Shown in pieces: positions 10,190-20,955 of a stretch of 64,000 nucleotides of DNA (position 1 is its first letter; each line of letters begins with the position of its first letter). This stretch comes from Effrenium voratum (lineage: Eukaryota > Sar > Dinophyceae > Suessiales > Symbiodiniaceae): the NCBI GenBank assembly GCA_963377175.1, contig CAUJNA010000191.1:180545-244544 (forward strand), written 5' to 3'. The notes below the pieces were generated by a model. The model was not told the origin of the DNA and searched no databases. It worked only from the letters and a program-made list of their open reading frames with translations. Made by a program: the position numbers and the translations under genes.

Positions 10190-12225
10190 TTGAATCATCA
10201 CTTTGTCGATCATCATGTGACAGCTGCTTTTTAGATTTTTTGGCTGCCGTTTTACAGGGATTAGTTTGCCCGTGATTGAATCCTCACTTGTGCCATGAGG
10301 CCTTGCCGCAGAGGAACTGATGACCCCCCCGCTGCTTTTTTTTTTTTTTGGCCCTAATTGAATCATCACTTTTTCAATCATCGTGGGGGGGGCTGCCGCC
10401 CCCCCCCCAACCCCCCCGCTATTTTTTGGACTTTTTGCCCCTATTTGAATCATCACTTTTTCGATCATCATGCGAGCGCTACTTTTTAGGTTCTTTGCCC
10501 CTAATTGTTCGATCATCATGGGGGGGGCTGCCCCCCCCCCAACCCCCCCCGCTATGTTTTAGACTTTTTGCCCCTGATTGAATCATCACTTTTTCGATCT
10601 GCAGGGATTAGTTTGCCCGTATTTGAACCCTCACTTGTACCATGAGGCCTTGGCGCAGAGGCACTGATGCCCCCCCCGCTGCTTTTTTTTTAAATATATT
10701 TTTGGCCCATTGAATCTTTTTTCAATCATCATCCCCCCCGACTTTTTGGCCCTGATTGAATCATCACTTTTTCGATCATCATAGGGGGGGCTGCCGCCCC
10801 CCCCCCCAACCCCCCCGCGCCTTTAATTGAATCATCACTTTTTCAATCATCATGGGGGGAATTGCCGGCCCCCCACCCCCGCTACGTTTTAGGTGTTTTA
10901 CAGGGATTAGTTTGCCCGTGATTGCATCCTCACTTGTACCATGAGGCCTTGCCGCAGAGGAACTGATGACCCCCCGCTGCTTTGTTATATTTTTTTCCCT
11001 AATTGAATCATCACTTTTTCAATCATCGTGGGGGGGGCGGCCCCAACCCCCCCGCTATGTTTTGGACTTTTTGCCCCTATTTGAATCATCACTTTTTCGA
11101 TCATCATGCGACCGTTTTTTAGATTCTTTGCCCCTAATTGTTCGATCATCATGGGGGGGCTGCCGCCCCCCCCAACCCCCCCTATTTTTTAGACTTTTTG
11201 CCCCTGATTGAATCATCACTTTTTCGATCTGCAGGGATTAGTTTGCCCGTATTTGAACCCTCACTTGTACCATGAGGCCTTGGCGCAGAGGCACTGATGC
11301 CCCCCCCGCTGCTTTTTTTTATTTTTTGGCCCATTGAATCATCTTTTTTCAATCATCATCCCCCCCGACTTTTTGCCCCTGATTGAATCATCACTTTTTC
11401 GATCATCATGGGGGGGCTGCCGCCCCCCCCCCAACCCCCCCGGTTTTTTATTTTGACCTATCATCACTTTTTCGATCTGCAGGGATTAGTTTGCCCGTAT
11501 TTGAACCCTCCCTTGTTCCATGAGGCCTTGGCGCAGAGGCACTGGTGCCCCCCCCGCTGCTTTTTTTTAAATAGTTGTTTTGCCCTAATTGAATCATCAC
11601 TTTTTCGGTCATCATGCGACCGCTACTTTTTAGATTCTTTGCCCCTAATTGTTGGGGGGGGCTGCCCCCCCCCCCCCCAACCCCCCGCTATTTTTTGGAC
11701 TTTTTGCCCCTGATTGAATCATCACTTTTTCGATCTGCAGGGATTAGTTTGCCCGTTTTTGAACCCTCACTTGTACCATGAGGCCTCGGCGCAGAGGCAC
11801 TGATGCCACCCCCGCTGCTTTTTTTTTTTTTTTTAAATATTGTTTTGCCCTAATTGAATCATCACTTTTTCAATCATCGTGGGGGGGGCTGCCGCCCCCC
11901 CCAACCCCCCCGCTATTTTTTGGACTTTTTGCCCCTATTTGAATCATCACTTTTTCGATCATCATGCGACCGCTACTTTTTAGATTCTTTGCCCCTAATT
12001 GTTCGATCATCATGGGGGGGCTGCCGCCCCCCCCAACCCCCCCGCTATTTTTAGACTTTTTGCCCCTGATTGAATCATCACTTTTTCGATCATCATCCAA
12101 CACCCCCGCGCCTTTAATTGAATCATTACTTTTTCAATCATCATGGGGGGGGCATCATGGGGGGCTGCCGCCCCCCCCCCCAAAAAAGGCTGCCGCCCCC
12201 CCCAACCCCCCTGCCTTGAATTGAA
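10190..12225. repeat. Satellite of GAATCATCACTTTTTCGATC and C/G-run units
   Basis: Two interleaved modules repeat. Module A is TTGAATCATCACTTTTTCGA plus TCATCATG, then a G-run, GCTGCC, a C-run, AACCCCCC and GCTATTTTTTGGACTTTTTG. Module B is CAGGGATTAGTTTGCCCGT followed by ACCATGAGGCCT and a C-run. Module B copies start at 10255, 10602, 10901, 11232, 11480 and 11738, spaced 248-347 bp. Each module A copy carries a G-run followed by a C-run, so it can form a G:C hairpin. Unit order varies, as expected from unequal exchange. Confidence 0.9.
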
Positions 12226-12424
12226 TCCTCACTTTTACCATGAGATGCGGGAAGTGGTGATGCTGGCGATGTTGGCTGGACATGCGGGGGATGTTGAAAA
12301 CGATGCTGATGATGTTGACGGACGCGTAAAATACATACATTTCGCGAGAAAATGCTGTAAATTGCAGCATTTTAGTAGCCAGGACGGAAAACAACAAAAT
12401 CCCAAGATAAAACAAAACAATCCC

Positions 12425-12600
12425 AAATTCAATCTCGACCCTTTCTGTATTTCTGTATTTCTGTATTTCTGTATTTCTGTATGTCTTCTTTCTTTCTTGC
12501 TTTCTTTCTTTCTTTGTTTGTTTGTTTGTTTCTTTCTTTGATATTTGTCTCTCTCTCTCTCTCTCTCTCTCTCTGTCCGTCCCACTCTCAATCTGACAGG
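12425..12600. repeat. TTTCTGTA, TTTC/TTTG and (CT)n microsatellites
   Basis: An 8-bp unit TTTCTGTA is repeated near 12440-12482, followed by TTTC/TTTG words and (CT)n at 12550-12575. A similar tract at 9830-9870 (TTTCTGTATTTCTGTC) suggests the two are related. Confidence 0.85.
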
Positions 12601-12839
12601 GTAGCGGGAGGCACTGATAAAAAAAAAAAAAAGTCACCCTAGTCATCCGGCACCACTGCCAGCCCCGCCTGAAGAACTGCTACGTCCTTCACTGTGGTCT
12701 TCATGGTTTGTAGGCGGTTCTGGTTTTTAGGTTCTCTTTATACATACATTTTTTGGTATGCTTTTCCCGCAAGCATTGCGAAGGGTTCGTCCGGTAAAGT
12801 CGTTGCGCTCTGCGCAGCTCGACTGCATAGGGAAAGTAG

Positions 12840-13690
12840 GCACTGAAATTCATTGAGGCATGCGCAGGGAAAGTAGACAGCGAAAGGCATAGAGTCATGC
12901 ATAGGGCAAGTACAGAGTGAAGTGCGTAGATGCATGCACGGGGAAAGTAGACAGTGAATTGCATAGAGGCATGTACAAGGAAAGTAGACAGTGCAAGGCA
13001 TAGAGGCGTGCGCAGGGAAAGTAGACAGTGAAATGCGTAGAGGCATACATACATAGGGAAAGTACACAGTGAAATGCTTTGCACGAGGCGGTTCGCGCGC
13101 GAACCCGTGCGGGGATTGCGCGTGTCAGATTGCTCTCGTGTGAATCTTCGCGTATACTCGCAACCTTTAAGTACAAAAGTAGTGCGTGAAGTACGTCCCT
13201 GCAGCCCCGGCTGCATGGAGAAAGCGCATAGGGGCACGTACAGAGTGAAGTGCGTACATGCATGCACAGGGAAAGTAGACAGTGAGATGCATAGAGGCAT
13301 GCGCAGGGAAAGTGGACAGCGAAATGCATAGAGGCATGCATAGGGCAAGTACAGAGTGAAGTGCGTAGATGCATGCTCGGGGAAAGTAGACAGCGAATTC
13401 GTAGAGGCATGCGCAAGGTAGACAGTGAACTGCATAGAGGCATGCGCAGGGAAGGTGAAAGTGAATTGCATTGAGGCATGCATAGGGCAAGTACAGAGTG
13501 AAGTACATAGACGCACGTGCAGGGAAAGTAGACAGTGAAATGCGTAGAGGCATGCGCAGGGAAAAGTCGACAGTGAAATGCATAGAAGCACGCGCAGGGA
13601 AGGTTGGAAGTGGAATGCGTAGAGGCATGCATAGGGCAAGTACAGAGTGAAGCGCATAGATGCACGCCAGGGAAAGCAGACAGTGGACAG
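12840..13690. repeat. About 37-bp minisatellite with an inserted block
   Basis: The unit resembles GCATGCGCAGGGAAAGTAGA followed by CAGTGAAATGCATAGAG. About 18 divergent copies are present. A second variant, AGGGCAAGTACAGAGTGAAG, recurs near 12903, 13230, 13342, 13483 and 13633, giving a higher-order period of roughly 110-150 bp. The array is interrupted at about 13076-13225 by unrelated sequence. A 338-codon minus-strand frame (12701-13717) encoding repeated Leu/Cys/Ala/His/Phe blocks runs across it and is treated as a product of the repeat. Confidence 0.85.
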
Positions 13691-14104
13691 ATTCCTTAGC
13701 GGAGCTTTGATGGGCACAGGCTTTGGGTATTAAGAACCACCAGAAATCTTGCGCGTGGCCAGGGCTCAGAGAACCGCGGGCAGCTGCATGAGGCGGGGGT
13801 TTGTGTTTGTCTCTTGCGGGCCGCTGACAATGGTCAGAAAGAGTAGCCTCAAAATTGGCACTCATGTGCTTTTAGATAACATGACGCCCTCTGGAAATGG
13901 CGGGGCGGCATTGGTACTCGACGGCATCATGCACTTTCACGAGACACTGGCGGCTGAACAACTGAGATTCCTTGGCTTCTCCCGCGCCACGAAAAGCGGC
14001 AGAAGGTCATCTTGTCTTTTTTTGATCGCCATTGCGCGTACTTTGTCCTTGCGTAAAGCGGGCAAGGGCTGCTTGAAAGAACGTGCGATTGCTGCTTACA
14101 AAAG

Positions 14105-14216
14105 CAACCCTCCAGAGAAGCACGTGGCCAGGCCGCTGTGAGCGCGGCTGCCAAGCTGGGGCTCAATCGCCCACCACCGCCGCCCCCAGAGCCGCTGGCG
14201 CCGGGGCCGGTACCAG
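14105..14216 (+). CDS. Candidate exon, Ala-rich then poly-Pro
   Basis: The acceptor is TTACAAAAG at 14103-14104 and the donor is CCAG|GCTGAAC (GC type) at 14217. The frame reads QPSREARGQAAVSAAAKLGL and then NRPPPPPPEPLAPGPVP. Codon use is G/C-ending. It lies upstream of further + strand exons at 15.0, 15.4 and 15.9 kb that may belong to the same gene. Function unknown; the Pro tract suggests a linker or an SH3/WW-type ligand at most. Confidence 0.5.
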
Positions 14217-14997
14217 GCTGAACGTGGCAAACTGTTATCAGCCGGCAGTCCCTGCAACGAAGCAGAAGAACGCCCGCCCCCCCGAAACAAGGCCTAAGAA
14301 TCATGGCTGTGTAGATTCCGTGTTGATTTGCAGAGAGACGAACGAAACCAACGTGCCTGGAAAGCGGCGCCTTAGTTTCCAAGTCTGTGTTTGCCACTTG
14401 ACTTGTTCCAGGCCTCAGAGATCTGGGTTAAGGCAATATGTTGAGGAAGGGAATTCATGGTTCAGACTCGGTTGATGCGTTAATTTGCTCTTCGGAGGGC
14501 AGTTGTTGCGCTTTTGCATGCATAGCACCAGTTTTAATACAGGGGCTTTCCACGTTGAGTGGATACTGCTTCCCTTCGGTTGGTACACAAAGAATTGCCC
14601 AAGGATTTGGGGAACATGACAAGTTTCGCTCGGCATGACACGACTTGAAGCTTGAAGCAGTTGGCGTTTGGGGTGCAACAATGACATGCATGACATGCTT
14701 GCGGTCATAAGCCCATCTCTGGGCAGCTTGCTTGATCGAGGGGTTATGAGGGGTTGCTTCCCTTCGGCCCTTAAATGCTGCGAGGCAGTGCATTTGAAGC
14801 TTCTGGAGTTCTGGGTATGCCAAGAAGCGTGTGTGTGTGTGTGTGTGCCACGTGGCAGGCTCTGCAGCCCCGCCTTCCCCCACCAAGTCTTCGACGCTTG
14901 GCGCTTTGGGGGTTTGATTCAAACGACTCTCCGCGGGCTGGTTTGGACTGCCGGACTCGTGACGGGAAGCAGCGAATGGCACGGTCTCATTTCCCAG

Positions 14998-15078
14998 GGC
15001 ACCGCGGAATAGCGACGACCCGATGGAAGCGGAGATCCAGCGCATGATGCAACTGCAGTACCTTGGGCAGGGGTCGAG
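14998..15078 (+). CDS. Candidate exon, unknown protein
   Basis: After the acceptor CATTTCCCAG (to 14997) the frame reads APRNSDDPMEAEIQRMMQLQ and YLGQG. Donor choices lie at CAGGG|GTCGAG, CTTGG|GCAGGG or GGCAAG|GTCGAC; the first two match the phase of the next exon at 15377. Acidic and Met/Gln-rich helix-like composition supports coding. No family is recognised. Confidence 0.5.
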
Positions 15079-15376
15079 GGGTGGCAAGGTCGACAAGGTG
15101 TTTTGAAAAGTGCATTTTTTGTGGAGCATCTTGTTGCGGCCGAAAACAGATGGCTGGTTCAGGGAGTTCTGAGAGACGTGTGCCAACGCAGGTTCGTGCG
15201 CTCATTCCGCGCCGCGTTGTGTTGACTTGTTTTGCATTGTTGAAGCTGAGGCGCAATACAGAATATAGATGTTGCAAGGAGTGGGGCGACAGCTCGCTTT
15301 GAAAACCCGATGGCTGCCACAAGCCGTATTGGTCGTGCCCCTCCGTTGTTGAGCTTTGCGTGTGTTTTTTTTCCAG

Positions 15377-15560
15377 GGGGAGGCCTTTTGCGCTGAGTGG
15401 CCGGCTCAGGCAGCAGGAGTACCAGGCCAAGCAGATTGTAAAGGAATCGGCGACGGCGAAAGCAGGCCCGATTGGTCCAGGCCCCTCGGACAAATCCCAG
15501 GCAAGCCAAGGCTTCCGCGCCATGAGCTTCTTTGGCCTCTCGAAGTCTTTGCGCTTGCAA
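15377..15560 (+). CDS. Candidate exon with a strong acceptor, unknown protein
   Basis: A textbook acceptor (TGTGTTTTTTTTCCAG) precedes 15377. The frame gives RPFALSGRLRQQEYQAKQ, IVKESATAKAG and PIGPGPSDKSQASQ: a charged helix followed by a Gly/Pro linker. A GC donor is possible at TCCCAG|GCAAGC near 15499. Phase fits the preceding exon if that exon ends at CAGGG or CTTGG. Probably the same gene as the 14.1 kb and 15.9 kb exons; function unknown. Confidence 0.5.
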
Positions 15561-15876
15561 CTGGCGAAGCATGGCGTGTTTCTGTGGCGAGAGCGAGAGA
15601 GAGAGGGAGCCCAACTGAGGATCTGACCGGAACTGCAGCGAAGTGTAGCGCATTTTGGAACCGACATGTCAATGCTAGGGAAGCGGCCTGTGATATGCAT
15701 GCAGTCTCTCTTGTGATCCAGCAATACGGCAAGCAGCGGAGCGTCAACATATGCGTGTTGTTGGGTGCACCCTTTGTGTAATGCCACGAGAATGTTGCAG
15801 CAAGGTGTGTGTGTGTGTGTCTCAATCAAGATCTAGGGTCAATAGGCAGCTGCGTGATGCGTTGATTCTTGCCAAG

Positions 15877-16880
15877 GTGGCGGAGAGCCTGGAGCTAATG
15901 TGAGTATGGGCAATCCTGGAGGCTGTGGCGATTCTGGAAGGAATGGCTTTGGAGGCTGCGGTGGTTGTGGTTGCGGCGGTTGTGGCTGCGGTGGCTGCGG
16001 CTGTGGTTGCGGTACCGGCTGTGGCTGTGGTTGCGGTGGCAGCTGTGGCAGCTGCGGTCCATGCGGTGGTGGATGTGGAGGCTGTGGAGGTTGCGGAGGT
16101 TGCGGAGGTTGTGGAGGCTGTGGGGGTTGTGGGTGTTGCAGTGGCTGTGGCGGTTGCAGCGGCTGTAGCGGCTGCAGCTGCGGTTGTGGCGGCTGTGGTC
16201 CCAGCTGCAGCGGCTGCGGCGGTTGTGGCAAAGGATGCGGAGGGTGTAGTGGATGCGGCTGTGGCAGCTGTGGATGTGGCTGCGGATCCTGTGGATGCGG
16301 GGGCTGCGGAGGCTGCGGAAGTTGTGGCTGCGGCTGTGGACCTCCATGTGGCTGCGGTGGTTGCGGACCTCGCGGCTGTGGTCCCTGTGGTCCCTGTGGA
16401 CCCTGTGGGCCGTGCGGTGGCTGCGGCTGCGGACCCTGCAGTGGACCCTGCGGAAGTTGCGGGGGCTGTGGCCCGTGCGGCTGTGGGCCTGGAGGCTGTG
16501 GGCCTGGAGGCTGTGGGCCTGGCTGCGGATGTGGCTGTGGGCCCGGAGGTTGTGGGCCCGGTGGCTGCGGATGTGGCTGCGGTTGCAGTGGTTGCGGCTG
16601 TGGCTGTGGTTCCACTTGTGGTGGGTGTGGCCCTGGCTGTGGCGGCTGCTGCGGAGGCTGCGGCTGTGGCTGTAAAGGTGGCTGTGGCTGTCCGGGCCAG
16701 GGAATGGGGATGTGTGGCGGCATGGGCGGCATGAATTCTGGCCTCGGTCCTGGAGAGGAGGTGCTCATGTCCAAGTCGATCACAGAGCTGAAGTCAATGA
16801 TTACATCCATGGGCGGCATAGTCCCACAGCCACCGTACTTGAAGCAAGACTTGGTGCGACTGGCTGCCTCGTTGCGCTGA
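15877..16880 (+). CDS. Cys/Gly-repeat protein with a SAP-like C-terminal tail
   Basis: From the acceptor CTTGCCAAG at 15876 the frame reads [18 protein letters not shown] and then about 240 residues of almost pure Gly and Cys in GGC, GCG and CGC triplets. It ends in a normal 60-residue tail rich in Met/Gly that includes [13 protein letters not shown] and [13 protein letters not shown], stopping at 16878. The tail resembles a SAP-type helix-turn-helix (nucleic-acid-binding) motif, a resemblance judged by eye. The + frame is preferred because Gly GGN and Cys TGY codons vary mainly at silent third positions and because of the tail; on the other strand the same changes would swap Gln and His. Regular cysteines could bind metal or crosslink, but this is inference. 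Oddity: ATGTGAGTATG at 15898 contains a perfect GTGAGT donor, so a micro-exon ending at 15899 (reading [17 protein letters not shown]) is an alternative structure. Confidence 0.6.
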
Positions 16881-17837
16881 CCGCGGTCCCGAACCTGATT
16901 GACGCTAGCCGGCAAGTGATATATATTGTGGTGTTGGGATGTGTGGGCACGGTGGGAAGGCTATTTTCTGAGTTTTGAAGGCTGTTGATGTAACCTAGCT
17001 TAAGACTCCTCTCGGAAGAGAAACAACTTAGAATTTGGTTGTCAACATTCCTAGCACACACAGGAGAAGATAGCAACAAAGCGTAGAGGGCAGGGTGACT
17101 GCACGTGAGCCTTAGGTTGAGTAGATTCAAGGTGGGCTGCGCGGCTTGGTCAAAAGTTGGGAGCTGCAAGGCAGATGTGACCAGAGACTGTAAGTGACAG
17201 GCCTCTTGGCCTCAAAGCCTTAAGCCCGTGCATTTGAAATGGCTGAGCTGACACACCGTCACAGCGCGGCATCCGCCCAAGCTGGAAGCAAGCTCAGATC
17301 CAAGGACCGTCACAACGGGCAACAAGATGTGCCGGAACCGGCAGCATTCGATGCGTTTCGTTTTCATTTTCGGGTATTTTGCTTTCAGATTGGGCGCTGT
17401 TAGGGAAGTATGAGCTCGATTCTGGACATGCGTTTCACCTCTAGTCCATTCATCGCCAAGTGAAAGGCCCCACACTTCGCCCAGAACCTTCGCGCATTTG
17501 TGGGCTTGGAGCCACTCGGCACGCAACCTCAGTAAAGGAAAATGCGTTCTGGATGCACCAGCAACCTTGGGCAAGCCTAACTTTCGGACCTTTGTTCAGC
17601 AAAGCCAGTAGCCAAGTTCAAGACCTGTGCAATTCATGAATCGCCTGCTTAAGTCCTTACAAATGTGTGGCCAAAAGAAACGGGAATCCGTGCCCGGCCA
17701 GTTCCTTCGTGCCCGCAGCCCCTTGGAGGTCATGAAAGCAGCGCCAGAGTTTCAACAACACACTTGCAGCCAGGCACTTGACGGCTCACAAAGCCTTCGT
17801 GCGTTCAGCTACTTGCAGCCCGTCCGACTTTCTGTAG
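16881..17837. other. No supported gene
   Basis: A 122-codon (16801-17169) and a 120-codon (17212-17574) minus-strand frame exist without recognisable content. The + strand frame from 17627 leads into the exon candidate at 17838. Nothing else is seen. Confidence 0.4.
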
Positions 17838-17902
17838 ACCAGACGGCCATGACGGGAGGGTACGCGGACCGTCCTCGCAGTTCCTCCACGCCGAAGCCAA
17901 AG
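17838..17902 (+). CDS. Candidate exon, Ser/Pro/Lys-rich
   Basis: The acceptor TTTCTGTAG (17837) and donor CCAAAG|GTTTCA (17903) bound DQTAMTGGYADRPRSSSTPK and PK. The phase at the donor is 0 and does not match the 18244 exon directly, so another junction or exon would be needed. It may be the 5' part of the gene at 18244-18898. No family is recognised. Confidence 0.4.
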
Positions 17903-18243
17903 GTTTCAAGCCGCTGGGCACAAGATTCAATCAGACTAGCTAGGGTTGGCATTTGTGGCGTTTTGACCATGGTTAAGCCTGTGCAAAAGAACCGAACCTG
18001 TGATGTCGCGTGTGTTTTTGTTCGGGTTCCGAGCAGTTATGTCTCATGTGAGCAGTGGCAAATGCAACACAGTACCGGAACCCCTTGGTTGCCAAATGCT
18101 TGTGAGTGCTTAGGTGCAGCCTTAAACGAGCTTGATTGTTCAAGCATGCTGAGATGCTGAGATGCTCATGTGCCGGTGAGAGTAGTTGGCAGAGGCCAAA
18201 TCTTCTTCCCATTCTTTCTGACCACTCTCTCACATGTTCGAAG

Positions 18244-18898
18244 CTCCATGTCCGCGCTGTCCAAACTCTCCAGCCGACCGGGAGGCCGCAAAGAGCGGCC
18301 AGATACCAAGCCCATGAAGTTCGAGAAAGACGGTGGCCTCCTCAGTTTAGGTGGACGGTAGCGATCCTTTTTCGGGAGCTTGGGGTTGGTCAAGCTGAGG
18401 CGGCAGATGTGGGAATCCAGCCGAGGATGGCTGGCGCCCGGGCAAGCGCATGAACATCACGGTGCCTCGCCAAGTCGTTGTGGGTAACGTTGACGTGCGC
18501 CCTCCAAAAGTGATGACTCCCACCAAACCCAGGCACACCTCCCTGTGAACAAACAGGGCTTGATCAATCCGGGGTCAGGGAAGAGATTGCGGCCCTGACT
18601 TTGGGCGACTTGCCTGATGTGATGCAGGCACAGGACACTGGCCGCATTCAGAACAAGACCATCGTTTCAGTGGAGAGCCCAGACCCTCGGCCAATCAAAG
18701 CTTCTGCCCAAGTCCGTGCATGAAGTCTGCAGCACCTGCCACCGCCCAATGTGTATTAAATTTGTGCATGCTGCTCCAAGCCCAGTGGCTGCGCGCTCGC
18801 GAGGACTGGATGAAGTCCTTCTTCGAGAACAACCGTGGCTATTTTGAGAAGCAGGGAATTGCGCAGAAGCTGAAGAAGGCAGACAAGGCTGAAGGCGG
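18244..18898 (+). CDS. Four-exon gene fragment with tiny introns; FENNR motif copy 1
   Basis: Proposed exons are 18244-18357, 18407-18544, 18579-18711 and 18786-18898, separated by GT-AG introns of only 49, 34 and 74 nt with phases that match at each junction. The text runs SALSKLSSRPGGRKERPD, then NPAEDGWRPGKRMNITVPR, then EEIAALTLGDLPDVMQAQD and NKTIVSVESP, then WLRAREDWMKSFFENNRGYF and EKQGIAQKLKKADKAE. The last exon shares FENNRxYFExxGIAQ with segments at 27.9 and 29.1 kb, and the third shares NxxIVSxESP with the 27.9 kb copy. The function is unknown to me. If the very short gaps are not introns, the locus would be a frameshifted copy; matching phases and AG/GT borders favour introns. Confidence 0.55.
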
Positions 18899-19588
18899 GT
18901 GTGGGTATGTTGCTTGGCTTGGAGTGTTCCTTTCAGCCCATTGAGCAGGTGTGTGAGTGTGCTAACATGTGTTTGTGTTTGTGTGTTTCCCGCGAAGCGT
19001 GAACGAATTCCAAAACACAATCAATTGAAAGATACCTGCTTCACGGACCCAACGCATGCACTGCTGGTATCACCCAAGCTGACATGCTGCGACGTACGTT
19101 GTAGAACAACAGCCCGCCTCGGACTGTAGGCACAACTTGCGCGGCATGTTTATATCAAACCCTTGGCGCGCTAGGAGCTTCTGCTGCTGGCGTTGGCAGT
19201 GCGGGGCGGGCTCAAGGCAAGAAGACAGGAGCGAATATGACGCTTGGGAAGCATGCGCCTTCCGACCGTTGTTTCAGATGCATTGAGCTTATCGTTGCTT
19301 CGCCTGCGCACTTTGGACACCGAAGTTCTGACCACACTGTGGGCTCCAGCGGTTTGCTTGGCGTGGCAAAGGGGTTGCTCCGAACTCGGACAACCTCTTC
19401 CCGGCCTTTCGATTGCTTGGAACTCCCTCGACTTGAGTCAAAATACCCCTTGATTATGTAGCTGAAATCCAAGAAAGGCATCGAATGTTTGGCATATGTA
19501 AAGCAGCGTGCACACATGCAAATACAATATATGGGTTTGTCTTTTTTTGGTGTGTTGAGTTGCTTCAAAAGGCAGAAGGTGGGACCTC

Positions 19589-19750
19589 CCCGAATCATAC
19601 CCCCGAATCATACCCCCGAATCATACCCCTTAAAACGTATGCTGCAAGATGCTACTGTTCTTCTACCGTTTTGTGTTGTTCACTGTCTCCACAACAACCA
19701 CCACCAGCGCTACCCAATACTACCACTGCCACTGCCACTACTACTACTAG

Positions 19751-19807
<57 letters not shown>

Positions 19808-19962
19808 AATTACTACTTCAATTAGCACTACTACTGCTACTACCACTACTACTACTACTACTGCTACTACCGCGACTACGAGTATTACTACCACTACCAC
19901 CGCTACTGCTGCTTCTTCTGCTTCTGTTACCCTTACTACTAACTACTGCGACTACAACCTTG

Positions 19963-20023
<61 letters not shown>

Positions 20024-20036
20024 GTACTACTACTTT

Positions 20037-20101
<65 letters not shown>

Positions 20102-20539
20102 TTCCTGCTTCTGCTGCTGCTACTACTCACTACTACCACATACATCATTCTGAGTGTGTAATCAGTGCCGTTTTGCACCTAGCCGAATCATACCCGCGAA
20201 TCATACCCGAATCATACCCGGACAATGAGCTTCCCCTGCCAAGGCTAGTGCTAAGTCTTTTTCACAGCGTCCGCACCACTACAGCCGCTGCTGCTTATGC
20301 TACAGCTGCTACCACTACTTTGGCAACTGCTACTACTACTACTACCACTACTACTGCTACTACTACTACTACTACTACCACAGCTTCTACGAGTTTGTAA
20401 TCAGTGCCGTTTTGCACCTAGCCGAATCATACCCGCGAATCATACCCGAATCATACCCGCGCAGAAAACTGGCCTTGCCAAGGCCAGCGCCAAGTCTTTC
20501 CAAAGCTTCCGCGCGCACTACAGTCGCTGCTTCTACTGT

Positions 20540-20598
<59 letters not shown>

Positions 20599-20706
20599 TT
20601 GTTACTACTACTATTGTTACTACTACTACTACTACTACTACTGCTGCTACTACTACTGATGTTACTACTACAATATCACTACTAGTACTACTACTTCTGC
20701 GAACTG

Positions 20707-20741
<35 letters not shown>

Positions 20742-20810
20742 TCCGCGAATCATACCCCCGGATCATACCCCGAATCATACCCGCGAATCATACCTGCGAA
20801 TCATACCCCG
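19589..20810. repeat. TAC-triplet arrays with CGAATCATACCC motifs
   Basis: Long (TAC)n/(TACTAC) runs occur at 19735-19800, 19965-20020, 20038-20100 and 20543-20640. Between them the motif CGAATCATACCC is repeated, with clusters at 19589-19630, 20183-20218, 20422-20460 and 20745-20805. A unit beginning TGTAATCAGTGCCGTTTTGC appears at 20156 and again at 20396 (240 bp apart), each followed by the motif cluster and a TGCCAAGGC..GCTAAGTCTTT-like stretch, so a tandem duplication is visible. Thr/Leu/Tyr/Val/Ser-rich frames come from the repeat. Confidence 0.9.
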
Positions 20811-20854
20811 TACTCAAACCTTCCTGCCCGGCCACCCTAAAAAAAACAAACCCA

Positions 20855-20858
20855 TAAA

Positions 20859-20890
<32 letters not shown>

Positions 20891-20915
20891 CATATATATA
20901 TATACCTATATATTT
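20855..20915. repeat. (TA)n tract
   Basis: TATATATA runs are interrupted by CATATA and CCTATA. They lie just upstream of the acceptor of the 20956 exon candidate. Confidence 0.9.
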
Positions 20916-20955
20916 TTGTATGTTTGTGTACTGACCTACTATTGCTGACATGCAG

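Noticed and set aside
12701..13717. 338-codon minus-strand frame with Cys/Leu/His/Ala blocks
   Set aside because: It runs across the 37-bp minisatellite, where several frames on the same strand are open with similar repeats.
15839..16915. 358-codon Pro/Gln-rich minus-strand frame over the Cys/Gly gene
   Set aside because: The + frame absorbs all third-base changes silently and has a natural non-repeat tail. On the minus strand the same changes alter Gln to His.
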